The translations under genes and the position numbers were made by a program. The notes below the pieces were generated by a model. That model saw nothing but the letters and a program-made list of their open reading frames with translations, did no database searches and had not been told where the DNA came from. From an uncultured Eubacterium sp. (GTDB lineage Bacteria > Bacillota > Clostridia > Lachnospirales > Lachnospiraceae), in contig CAPAOV010000004.1 in NCBI GenBank assembly GCA_948579355.1, positions 1 through 64,000 on the forward strand: a DNA stretch of 64,000 nt. Reading direction: 5' to 3'. Below, piece after piece: positions 43,906 to 52,010 of the stretch (position 1 is its first letter; each line of letters opens with the position of its first letter).

Positions 43906-45171
43906 ATGGGAATGACAATGACACAGAAGATTCTTGCGGCGCATGCCGGATTAGAATCCGTAGTTGCCGGTCAGTTGATTGAAGCTGATTTGGATTTGGT
44001 TTTGGCGAATGATATTACCGGGCCGGTAGCGATTCATGAAGTAGAGAAATTAAACAAAAAGACAGTGTTTGACAAGGACAAGATTGCGCTTGTGCCGGAC
44101 CATTTTGCCCCGAATAAAGATATTAAATCGGCGGAACATTGCAAGTGTGTCCGCGAATATGCAGAGGAGCAGGGCATCACCAATTATTTCGAAGTGGGCG
44201 AGATGGGCATTGAGCATGCTCTTTTGCCGGAAAAAGGGTTGATTGTAGCCGGTGAGACATGTATTGGTGCAGATTCCCATACGTGTACATACGGCGCGCT
44301 TGGCGCTTTTTCCACCGGAGTGGGAAGTACGGATATGGGCGCCGGTATGATTACCGGTAAGGCGTGGTTTAAAGTGCCGTCGGCAATCAAAGTAGTACTC
44401 ACCGGGAAATTAAAGCCGTGGGTGAGCGGTAAGGATGTAATTCTTCATTTGATTGGAATGATTGGCGTCGATGGGGCGCTGTATAAATCACTCGAATTTA
44501 CCGGAGACGGCGTGGCAAGTCTTTCTATGGACGACCGCTTTACGATTGCCAATATGGCGATTGAGGCGGGTGCTAAGAACGGTATATTTCCGGTGGATGA
44601 TAAGACGATTGCCTATATGGAAGAGCATTCGGCGAAGAAATACAATGTTTATGAGGCGGACGAAGATGCGGTATATGACGAGACGATAACGATTCCGCTT
44701 AGTGAGTTAGAGCCTACTGTGGCATTTCCGCACTTGCCGGAAAACACGAAGACTGTCGGCGAAGCCGGTGATATTGCTATTGACCAGGTAGTAATCGGTT
44801 CCTGTACGAATGGACGGATTGAAGATATGCGTGTGGCGGCCAAGATTTTAGAGGGACGCAAGGTCAAGAAAGGGCTACGCTGTATCGTGATTCCTGCTAC
44901 GCAGGCCATCTACCTGCAATCCATAGAAGAGGGGCTGACACAGACTTTTATTAAGGCAGGAGCGATTGTGAGTACGCCGACATGCGGCCCGTGTCTGGGT
45001 GGACATATGGGAATTTTGGCAGAGGGAGAACGCGCAGTCTCCACGACAAACCGTAATTTTGTCGGGCGAATGGGACATGTCAATTCCGAAATTTATCTGG
45101 CGAGTCCTGCGGTGGCGGCGGCAAGCGCTGTTACAGGTAAGATTTCCGAGCCGGCTGAATTGGGCTTATAG
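43906..45171 (+). CDS. leuC: 3-isopropylmalate dehydratase large subunit
   Basis: 421 residues, the short archaeal/clostridial type of LeuC (HacA-like). The aconitase-fold cluster ligands are seen in GADSHTCTYGA, VIGSCTNGRIEDM and STPTCGPCLGGHMG. It isomerises 2- to 3-isopropylmalate in leucine synthesis together with LeuD; homoaconitase-type activity is possible in this subfamily. The ATG at 43906 has AAAGGA upstream. leuD follows by 18 bp. Confidence 0.93.
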   Translation: MGMTMTQKILAAHAGLESVVAGQLIEADLDLVLANDITGPVAIHEVEKLNKKTVFDKDKIALVPDHFAPNKDIKSAEHCKCVREYAEEQGITNYFEVGEMGIEHALLPEKGLIVAGETCIGADSHTCTYGALGAFSTGVGSTDMGAGMITGKAWFKVPSAIKVVLTGKLKPWVSGKDVILHLIGMIGVDGALYKSLEFTGDGVASLSMDDRFTIANMAIEAGAKNGIFPVDDKTIAYMEEHSAKKYNVYEADEDAVYDETITIPLSELEPTVAFPHLPENTKTVGEAGDIAIDQVVIGSCTNGRIEDMRVAAKILEGRKVKKGLRCIVIPATQAIYLQSIEEGLTQTFIKAGAIVSTPTCGPCLGGHMGILAEGERAVSTTNRNFVGRMGHVNSEIYLASPAVAAASAVTGKISEPAELGL

Positions 45172-45189
45172 AGACAGGAGGTTGAGAAG

Positions 45190-45678
45190 ATGAAAGCATT
45201 AGGAGCAGTATTTAAGTATGGAGATAATGTAGATACAGATGTAATTATTCCGGCACGTTATCTGAACTCCTCGGACCCGGCAGAGCTGGCGACACATTGT
45301 ATGGAGGATATAGATAAAGAATTTGTAAATAAAGTGAAAAAAGGCGATATTATTGTGGCGACGAAAAATTTTGGCTGCGGTTCTTCTCGGGAACATGCCC
45401 CGATTGCCATTAAAGCATCCGGCGTGAGCTGCGTCATTGCAGAAACGTTTGCCCGCATTTTTTACCGCAATTCGATTAACATCGGCCTGCCTATTATTGA
45501 ATGCAAAGAAGCTTCCGAGCGCATTGAAGCCGGAGACGAGGTGGAAATAGATTTTGACAGCGGTCTCATCACAAATAAAACAAAAAATGAGAGCTATCAG
45601 GGACAGGCATTTCCGGAGTTTATGCAGAAAATTATTAAGGCAGAGGGACTGATGAATTATATTAATGCCAAAGACTGA
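45190..45678 (+). CDS. leuD: 3-isopropylmalate dehydratase small subunit
   Basis: 162 residues. It has the swivel-domain signature NTDTDVIIPARYL-like (DNVDTDVIIPARYLN) and the substrate-binding loop FGCGSSREHAPIAIK. It forms the heterodimer with LeuC. The AGGAGG site lies 8 bases before the ATG. No leuA or leuB is in the window. A terminator follows. Confidence 0.95.
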   Translation: MKALGAVFKYGDNVDTDVIIPARYLNSSDPAELATHCMEDIDKEFVNKVKKGDIIVATKNFGCGSSREHAPIAIKASGVSCVIAETFARIFYRNSINIGLPIIECKEASERIEAGDEVEIDFDSGLITNKTKNESYQGQAFPEFMQKIIKAEGLMNYINAKD

Positions 45679-45690
45679 TTAAATAAAGTG

Positions 45691-45730
45691 AAAAGGAAAG
45701 ATATGCTGATTTGTATATCTTTCTTTTTTT
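45691..45730 (+). terminator. terminator after leuD
   Basis: GAAAGATAT/ATATCTTTC stem followed by seven T residues. Confidence 0.8.
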
Positions 45731-45848
45731 GTTCACAATTTTGTGGTATGATGGAATCACTTTCTGATTTTAGCGTAAAGGAAGAAAGAGATTATGTACA
45801 AATGTTGCGCCGGTGTTGCTTGCAGGTGCGGGAAAGGTATGGTTAGTT

Positions 45849-46958
45849 ATGAAAAAAAAGAGTAGATGGAATCCCAAATATGCGATTGTGTGCCTTATAC
45901 TTTTCGCAGTAATTGGTTTTGTCGTTTATTATATGGTATCCGCAAACCAAAAACAGGAAAAAGGGGGAGACGGTACGGAAAAGAAGCCGCGGACAGAGGC
46001 TTCGGGGGAGATGAAAGACGGAGAATTAATCGATTACGAAAAGAACGGCAGTCTAAAGCTTGATAATTACATCGGCATAAAGGCGACGGTGACTCCGACA
46101 AAGCAGGAGGTATACGAGGCCATATTGCAGAATGTCAAAAAAAAGAAAGTCAGCGTTAGCGGTGAGGAGCGTGTCAAAAAGGGAGACTGGGTTCTCATGG
46201 ACTATGAGGGCGAGATTGGCGGTCAGCAAATGGATGAGCTGGAAGAAACGGATATTGTCATTCAGGTAGGAGCGGGAGATTTGTTTAACGCCGACTTTGA
46301 GCGGAAACTGACCGGTCTGTCAGTAGGACAGGAATATTTCTTTGACGTATCGTTCCCGGAAAATTATTTTGATTTGGATGTAGCCGGTCAGACGGTAAAG
46401 TTTACGGTTACGATTAGCCGTAAGTTTAACGAAACGTTTGTAAAACCTCTCACTGATAATAAATATCAAAAAGAAGAGGATTATTTTGCCTATGTAAAAG
46501 AGAAAGAGAAAGAGAAAAATGTTGACGCCTTGGGCGATATGATTTGGGATGACTTTTTGGAAAAGTGCAAAGTACTCAAGTACCCGAAAGGAAGTAAGGA
46601 ACAGGCCTTTAAGGATTTGAAGCGGCAGTATAAAGGCGTCGGCGATATGAGCGGTTCTTCTTATGAAGAGGTTATTATGGAACTGGGAATGACAGAAGAC
46701 GACGTAAAAGATTTGGCAGGAGACGAAGTTAAGGGAAGAATGGTGGCAAAGTCAATTGCAGTCAAAGAAAATCTTGTGCTGTCCGAAGAGCAGTACCGGC
46801 AATATCTGATGGATGAAGTTTCTCCGAGTGATGACGAGGAGTTGTCGTTGGAGGATTTGGAAAAGAGATATGAAAAAGACAACAGCGTATATCCGCGGGA
46901 TGATATGCTGATTCGGCTCGTCAAAGAGTTTGTTGGAAAACAGGCAAAACAGAAGTAG
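45849..46958 (+). CDS. membrane-anchored FKBP-type peptidyl-prolyl isomerase (trigger-factor-like)
   Basis: 369 residues from the ATG at 45849. One N-terminal membrane segment (YAIVCLILFAVIGFVVYYMV) is followed by a charged linker, a segment like the trigger-factor N-terminal helix, and an FKBP domain (VKKGDWVLMDYEGEIGGQQM, then GLSVGQEYFFDVSFPENY). The C-terminal helical region resembles the trigger-factor chaperone arm. It is expected to face the outside and assist folding of secreted proteins, which fits the many secreted proteins in the window; substrates are unknown. The next gene begins 15 bp downstream. Confidence 0.88.
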   Translation: MKKKSRWNPKYAIVCLILFAVIGFVVYYMVSANQKQEKGGDGTEKKPRTEASGEMKDGELIDYEKNGSLKLDNYIGIKATVTPTKQEVYEAILQNVKKKKVSVSGEERVKKGDWVLMDYEGEIGGQQMDELEETDIVIQVGAGDLFNADFERKLTGLSVGQEYFFDVSFPENYFDLDVAGQTVKFTVTISRKFNETFVKPLTDNKYQKEEDYFAYVKEKEKEKNVDALGDMIWDDFLEKCKVLKYPKGSKEQAFKDLKRQYKGVGDMSGSSYEEVIMELGMTEDDVKDLAGDEVKGRMVAKSIAVKENLVLSEEQYRQYLMDEVSPSDDEELSLEDLEKRYEKDNSVYPRDDMLIRLVKEFVGKQAKQK

Positions 46959-46973
46959 AAATGAGGGGAGATT

Positions 46974-47528
46974 ATGGGGGAAAAGACGAAAGGTTTTTTT
47001 GAATTTGAAAGCAGAGAGGGCTTTGAACAGGCGGAAAAGGAAGCGGACATCATTAGCAAACTGATAGACAAGACGGATTTTTCGAATCCGCATATTGCGT
47101 TAAAGGTGTATAACAAACTGGTTTCAGAGAAACGTTTCAGTACAATCACAGGATACTTCTTTCTGCTTGAGCTGCGCAAAAAAATTTTGGAGAGCAAATT
47201 GGTTTCGGAAGATGCATTAATCCCCATACCGATTAAAGAGCCGGAGGATAAAAATGACGTCATACCAAAAGCTTCTTTTCAGGAGGGGAAGCTGCGCAAG
47301 TTGTACGAGGGACAGAAACTGTTAAATAAAAAGCTTAAAATTGCCATTGTCGTACTCGTAATCGCTATCCTTGGTTTCGTTGTTATTAATTTTAAATTTG
47401 AGTATACTATTTTCACGTATTTTACAAATTATAAGGCGAAAATGGAAGAAGAGCTGATTGACAAATACGAACATTGGGAAGAACAGTTAAAGGCAAGGGA
47501 GAGTAAGCTTGGGAAAGAAGCGCAGTAG
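46974..47528 (+). CDS. uncharacterised single-pass membrane protein
   Basis: 184 residues. A soluble helical N-terminal part (about 120 residues, GFFEFESREGFEQAEKEAD) precedes one membrane helix (IAIVVLVIAILGFVVINF) and a charged C-terminal coiled coil (KMEEELIDKYEHWEEQLKAR). No known domain recognised. It is tightly packed between the FKBP gene and the response regulator gene, each with a good ribosome site, so probably part of one transcript. Confidence 0.75.
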   Translation: MGEKTKGFFEFESREGFEQAEKEADIISKLIDKTDFSNPHIALKVYNKLVSEKRFSTITGYFFLLELRKKILESKLVSEDALIPIPIKEPEDKNDVIPKASFQEGKLRKLYEGQKLLNKKLKIAIVVLVIAILGFVVINFKFEYTIFTYFTNYKAKMEEELIDKYEHWEEQLKARESKLGKEAQ

Positions 47529-47552
47529 AGCGCAGACAGTAAGGAGGTAACG

Positions 47553-48224
47553 ATGGCGGAGAATACTATTTTAATTGTGGACGATGAGCAGAGAATGCGA
47601 AAATTGGTAAAAGATTTCCTTACAAAACAGGATTTTACCGTGTTGGAGGCAGCAGATGGAGAAGAGGCAGTCGATTTGTTTTTTGAGAAAAAAGACATTG
47701 ACTTAGTCATTCTGGATGTAATGATGCCGAAGATGGACGGCTGGGAGACTTGTCGTGAAATCCGTCAGTATTCGCAGGTGCCGATTATTATGCTGACGGC
47801 GCGCGGCAGTGAAAACGACGAACTGCGGGGGTTTGATTTGGGGGTTGACGAGTATATTGCAAAACCGTTCAGTCCGAAAATTCTCGTTGCGCGGGTACAG
47901 GCTCTCTTGCGGAGAACCAATTCCATGAGTGAGGAAAATCTAGAATACGGCGGAATTGTGCTGAACCGTTCTGCGCATGAAGTCCGGATTGATGGGAAGC
48001 GGATTGACCTCAGTTTTAAGGAGTTTGAATTACTGACTTATTTTATGGAGAATAAAGACATCGCCCTGTCGAGGGAGCGGATTTTGAATCATGTGTGGGA
48101 TTATGATTATTTTGGGGATGCGAGGACGATTGACACGCATGTGAAGAAGCTGCGGAGCAAGATGGGAGATAAGGGGAAATTTATTAAAACCATTTGGGGA
48201 ATGGGTTACAAATTTGAAGTGTAG
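47553..48224 (+). CDS. OmpR/PhoB-family response regulator
   Basis: 223 residues. The receiver has VDDEQRMRKLV, phospho-Asp in VILDVMMPKMDG and Lys in YIAKPFSP. It is followed by a winged-helix DNA-binding domain (LSFKEFELLTYFMENKDI, then DARTIDTHVKKLRSKMG). It partners with the kinase 50 bp downstream. The regulated genes cannot be told from the sequence; the neighbouring envelope genes are candidates. Confidence 0.95.
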   Translation: MAENTILIVDDEQRMRKLVKDFLTKQDFTVLEAADGEEAVDLFFEKKDIDLVILDVMMPKMDGWETCREIRQYSQVPIIMLTARGSENDELRGFDLGVDEYIAKPFSPKILVARVQALLRRTNSMSEENLEYGGIVLNRSAHEVRIDGKRIDLSFKEFELLTYFMENKDIALSRERILNHVWDYDYFGDARTIDTHVKKLRSKMGDKGKFIKTIWGMGYKFEV

Positions 48225-48274
48225 CAAAAAAACATGTTACAATGTATTATGGCGCGGACAAACGGAGGTAAGAC

Positions 48275-49822
48275 ATGAAACGTTCACTGAGAACAAGACT
48301 TATCATTATATTTTCATCAATGCTAATTATTACGATTGGTACGATTTGTCTTGCCAACGTTGTTTTGCTGCCCTCCTTTTATCAGAATACAAAAGTAAAC
48401 CAGATGCAGGGAGTGTATTCACGGACGGTAAAAATCTGTGAGAATGTCGATTGGGAAAATCTGAATCCGACGGCGCAAAATAAAATATATGACAAACTGG
48501 ATACGTTGAGCATAAATGCCAATGTCAGCATATATGTCGTGCAGATTAAAGCTTATCGGGGTTCCGGTGACATAACGGCGCTTCAATATGTATATCCGGC
48601 CGGCTCTGACCGCCTGCAGCAGGTGTCGAGGAGTCAATTGAGTAAATATGTAAAGGAGATGTATTATAATGAGCCGCTCGGTGATAATTGCCAAATCATC
48701 AACCAGACGGCCAACTATTCAATGTACAAAGTGTATGACGACCGCGTAGAATCAAACTTCATTGAATTGACGGGCCGGATGCCGAATGATTATTGGGTGT
48801 ATCTGCGCACGAATTACCAGAGTATTCAGGAGAGCGCTTCGGTGTCCAATCAGTTTTTGCTGTATCTGGGAATCATTGTCGTAATTGCCGGAATGTTTAT
48901 TATGTTTTTAGTGACCAATCAATATACAAAGCCGATTTTGCAGTTGGCGCAGCATGCCAAAGATATGCAGCGTCTTGATTTTTCCATGCGCTATCAGGGG
49001 GAACGGGATGACGAGATTGGCATGTTGGGAGATAGTATGAATGCCCTTTCCGACAAACTTGAGCAGACGATTTCGGAATTGAAGACGGCAAATAATGAAT
49101 TGCAGCTAGATTTGCAGCGGCGCTCGGAGCAGGAGCAGATGAGGCAGGAATTTCTGGCAAATGTCTCACATGAGTTAAAGACGCCGATTGCTCTCATACA
49201 GGGATATGCAGAGGGATTACAGGAAAATATAAGCGATGATGAAGAAAGCCGGGATTTTTACTGTGAAGTAATTGTCGATGAGGCCGACAAAATGAATAAA
49301 ATGGTCAAAAAGTTGCTGAGCCTCAATCAATTAGAGTTCGGGAATGGGCAGGTTCATTTAGAGCATTTTGATTTGTCGAGTGTGATTAAATCTGTGCTGA
49401 ATTCGACGGACATATTGTTTAAGCAGGCAGATATAAAGCTGTCGTACCACGAAAGTCCTACTCCTCTTATGGTATGGGCGGACGAGTACATGGTGGAAGA
49501 GGTTGTTATGAATTATATCAGCAACGCACTGAATCATGCAAAGTATGATAAAATCATCGAGATTAAGACGACGCAGACTGATTCTCATGTGCGGACAAGT
49601 GTATTTAATACTGGAGATGCCATTCCGGAAGAAGATATTAAAAAGATTTGGAATAAGTTTTATAAAGTAGATAAGGCGCGGACGCGGGAATACGGAGGAA
49701 ACGGAATCGGGCTTTCTATTGTAAAAGCGGTTATGGTGGCGCATAATCAGCGGTATGGCGTGCGCAATTATGAAAACGGCGTGGAGTTTTGGTTTGAACT
49801 TGATAGGAAAAGTGTTGATTGA
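48275..49822 (+). CDS. sensor histidine kinase of the OmpR-type pair
   Basis: 515 residues. The first membrane helix (LIIIFSSMLIITIGTICLA), an extracytoplasmic sensor of about 155 residues, and a second helix (LYLGIIVVIAGMFIMFLV) are followed by HAMP, then HisKA with phospho-acceptor His in NVSHELKTPIALIQGYAEG. The HATPase domain has NYISNALNHAK and YGGNGIGLSIV. It is the typical classical kinase for the preceding regulator. The ATG at 48275 has ACGGAGG. Confidence 0.95.
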   Translation: MKRSLRTRLIIIFSSMLIITIGTICLANVVLLPSFYQNTKVNQMQGVYSRTVKICENVDWENLNPTAQNKIYDKLDTLSINANVSIYVVQIKAYRGSGDITALQYVYPAGSDRLQQVSRSQLSKYVKEMYYNEPLGDNCQIINQTANYSMYKVYDDRVESNFIELTGRMPNDYWVYLRTNYQSIQESASVSNQFLLYLGIIVVIAGMFIMFLVTNQYTKPILQLAQHAKDMQRLDFSMRYQGERDDEIGMLGDSMNALSDKLEQTISELKTANNELQLDLQRRSEQEQMRQEFLANVSHELKTPIALIQGYAEGLQENISDDEESRDFYCEVIVDEADKMNKMVKKLLSLNQLEFGNGQVHLEHFDLSSVIKSVLNSTDILFKQADIKLSYHESPTPLMVWADEYMVEEVVMNYISNALNHAKYDKIIEIKTTQTDSHVRTSVFNTGDAIPEEDIKKIWNKFYKVDKARTREYGGNGIGLSIVKAVMVAHNQRYGVRNYENGVEFWFELDRKSVD

Positions 49823-49844
49823 TAGGGTAAACATATGATATAAT
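49815..49844 (+). promoter_or_regulatory. putative promoter before the lipoprotein gene
   Basis: TTGATT (49815-49820) and TATAAT (49839-49844) with 18 bp spacing, overlapping the end of the kinase gene. Confidence 0.45.
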
Positions 49845-49882
49845 GATAAAAGAGTTTTTTTGGACGAGAGGAGGCGGATTTT

Positions 49883-50593
49883 GTGAAACGGAATGGTATT
49901 TTTATTCTGCTCACGATTCTATCTATATTATCTCTGACCGGATGTGCAGATTTGAGTGATTTGACAGAGGAACAGTCGAATCTCATCGCACAGTATTCGG
50001 CGGGAGTTTTACTCCGGTATTCGGATAGCTATGAAAGACGTTTAATTACAAAAGAGCAATTGAAAAAACAAGGTGCAGAAGAAGCTGCACCGGAGCAGCC
50101 GGAGACACAGACAACGCCTGTTGCCAGTGCCGTTCCGATTGATACGACGACGGATGAGGCAGCGTCACAAAAGCCTGCGGAGACGCCGGGCGTGACGGTA
50201 AACGACTTTTTTCAATTCGACGGCGTGACGGTAACTTATGATTCTTACCGTTTTGCATCCAAATATGGAAGTACGCAGATACGCGCAGACGAGGGAGAGA
50301 CCCTGCTTATTGTTACATTTGTGCTGAAAAACACTACAGGGAAGACAAGAGAGCTGAACCTTATGAAGAGAACCGATATTTCATATCAGATGGATGTGGA
50401 CGGGGAACAATACCAGCCGGGGATAAGCATGTTGGAGAATGGTGGTTTGAATCAGCTTTCGACAACGCTGAAAGCAGGAGAAAAGGAAAAAGCAGTACTT
50501 ATTTACCGGATGAATGAGGACAAGAAAGGGGCCGCTTCGGCTGTGCTTACCTTAGCGGATAAGAATAGAACTGCAAAAGTCACATTACGGTAG
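49883..50593 (+). CDS. lipoprotein with a DUF4352-like beta domain
   Basis: 236 residues from GTG at 49883 (GAGGAGG upstream). The signal sequence ends in a lipobox (LSLTGC), so it should be lipid-anchored outside the cell. A helical N-terminal region and a Pro/Thr/Glu-rich linker are followed by a C-terminal beta-sandwich-like domain (TLLIVTFVLKNTTGKTRELN) resembling extracellular Ig-like DUF4352 domains. Role unknown; position after the two-component system suggests an envelope function. Confidence 0.8.
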   Translation: MKRNGIFILLTILSILSLTGCADLSDLTEEQSNLIAQYSAGVLLRYSDSYERRLITKEQLKKQGAEEAAPEQPETQTTPVASAVPIDTTTDEAASQKPAETPGVTVNDFFQFDGVTVTYDSYRFASKYGSTQIRADEGETLLIVTFVLKNTTGKTRELNLMKRTDISYQMDVDGEQYQPGISMLENGGLNQLSTTLKAGEKEKAVLIYRMNEDKKGAASAVLTLADKNRTAKVTLR

Positions 50594-50608
50594 CAAGGAG
50601 GACAAATT

Positions 50609-50983
50609 ATGTTTGAGGAGAGGAAACGGAGTTTGTTTTTTGGACTTCCACTATCTTTTACGAAGTATAAAGTTGAGCAGGAGCGGATTAATATTCATAA
50701 GGGTTTTCTTCGTATCGTGGAAAACGATACGCTGATGTATCGGATTCAAGATGTGACTCTGGTTAGAAGTCTGTTCGAGAGAATGTTTGGACTCGGTACG
50801 GTTATTTGCTTTTCCAGTGATGTAACAGACCCCAAATTGGAGCTTGTTCATATAAAAAATGCAAGAGAAATAAAAGATTATATTATGAAGACATCGGAAG
50901 TGGAACGGCGCAAAGTCCGGACATTGCATACGATGGATTTGGATGCAGACGCAGGACAGATAAGCGACGCAGACGAGGGATAG
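50609..50983 (+). CDS. PH-like (bPH_2-type) domain protein
   Basis: 124 residues. The short beta-rich core (YKVEQERINIHKGFLRIVEN, then LMYRIQDVTLVRSLFERMFG) and the typical sequence order match bacterial PH-like domains of the YdbS/YdbT type, but without their membrane helices. The C-terminal tail is acidic. Function unknown; it lies 15 bp after the lipoprotein gene and 14 bp before cheV. Confidence 0.8.
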   Translation: MFEERKRSLFFGLPLSFTKYKVEQERINIHKGFLRIVENDTLMYRIQDVTLVRSLFERMFGLGTVICFSSDVTDPKLELVHIKNAREIKDYIMKTSEVERRKVRTLHTMDLDADAGQISDADEG

Positions 50984-50997
50984 AAAAGGAGGAGAAT

Positions 50998-51906
50998 ATG
51001 GCAGTAGAAACAGGAATTTTACTGGAAAGCGGAACCAACGAATTAGAGCTGTTAGAATTTGTTGTGGGGGACCAGCATTACGGGATAAATGTGGCAAAGA
51101 TTAATGAGCTTTGTCCGTATCAGCAGCCAATCATGGTGCCAAATTCACATGAGTACATAGAAGGGATTTTCATGCCGAGAGACAGGATTATTACCGTTAT
51201 TGATTTGGCAAAGGCGCTGGGCATTCATGTGTCGCAGGATGCTTCGAATGATATGTATATCATTACCAATTTCAATCGCCTGCACACCGCGTTTCATGTA
51301 CAGAAAGTGCTGGGGATTCACCGTGTATCTTGGAAAGATATCGTGAAACCGGACTCTACAATAAGCGGAAGCGGAAAAGGAGTAGCGACCGGTATTACAA
51401 AGATAAACGGAAAGATTATTATTGTACTTGATTTTGAAAAGATAGTAACCGAAGTGAATCCGGAAACCGGATTGAAACTTTCCGAAATTGAGGCCATGGG
51501 AGAGCGTTCCCGCCACGAGTGTCCGATTTTGCTGGCGGAGGACTCACCACTACTGTTAGAGATGTTGAAAAAGTGTCTGTCACAGGCAGGATATACCAAT
51601 CTGATTGCCACAAGCAATGGATTGGAAGCATGGAATACGCTGGAACGAATGATGAGAGATGGCGCTGTCATCGGCAAAGATGTTGCGCTCGTTATTACTG
51701 ATATTGAGATGCCGCAGATGGATGGACATCATTTGGCGAAACGCATCAAGGAAGACCCGAAGTATGACGGACTTCCGGTTGTTATTTTCTCTTCTCTTGT
51801 GAATGATGAGATGAAGAGAAAGGGGGAGGCTCTGGGCGTCGACGCGCAGTTATCCAAACCGGAGATTGGACGTTTGGTACACCAACTGGATTTGTTGTTG
51901 AGCTAA
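50998..51906 (+). CDS. cheV: chemotaxis coupling protein CheV
   Basis: 302 residues. An N-terminal CheW-like domain (about 15-160; FVVGDQHYGINVAKINELC) couples receptors to CheA. A C-terminal receiver has ILLAEDSPLL, Asp in LVITDIEMPQMDG and Lys in QLSKPEIG. It implies that the organism has a chemotaxis system and probably flagella elsewhere; no other che gene is in the window. AGGAGG precedes the ATG. Confidence 0.95.
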   Translation: MAVETGILLESGTNELELLEFVVGDQHYGINVAKINELCPYQQPIMVPNSHEYIEGIFMPRDRIITVIDLAKALGIHVSQDASNDMYIITNFNRLHTAFHVQKVLGIHRVSWKDIVKPDSTISGSGKGVATGITKINGKIIIVLDFEKIVTEVNPETGLKLSEIEAMGERSRHECPILLAEDSPLLLEMLKKCLSQAGYTNLIATSNGLEAWNTLERMMRDGAVIGKDVALVITDIEMPQMDGHHLAKRIKEDPKYDGLPVVIFSSLVNDEMKRKGEALGVDAQLSKPEIGRLVHQLDLLLS

Positions 51907-52010
51907 CATACAAAAGGAGATTCCCGCGATGTCGATGGCATTGTGGGTTCTTCCTATTTATGCAAAGATTTTTATGTAAAAAAAATTATCGGATAAAGGA
52001 GGGGTGACAG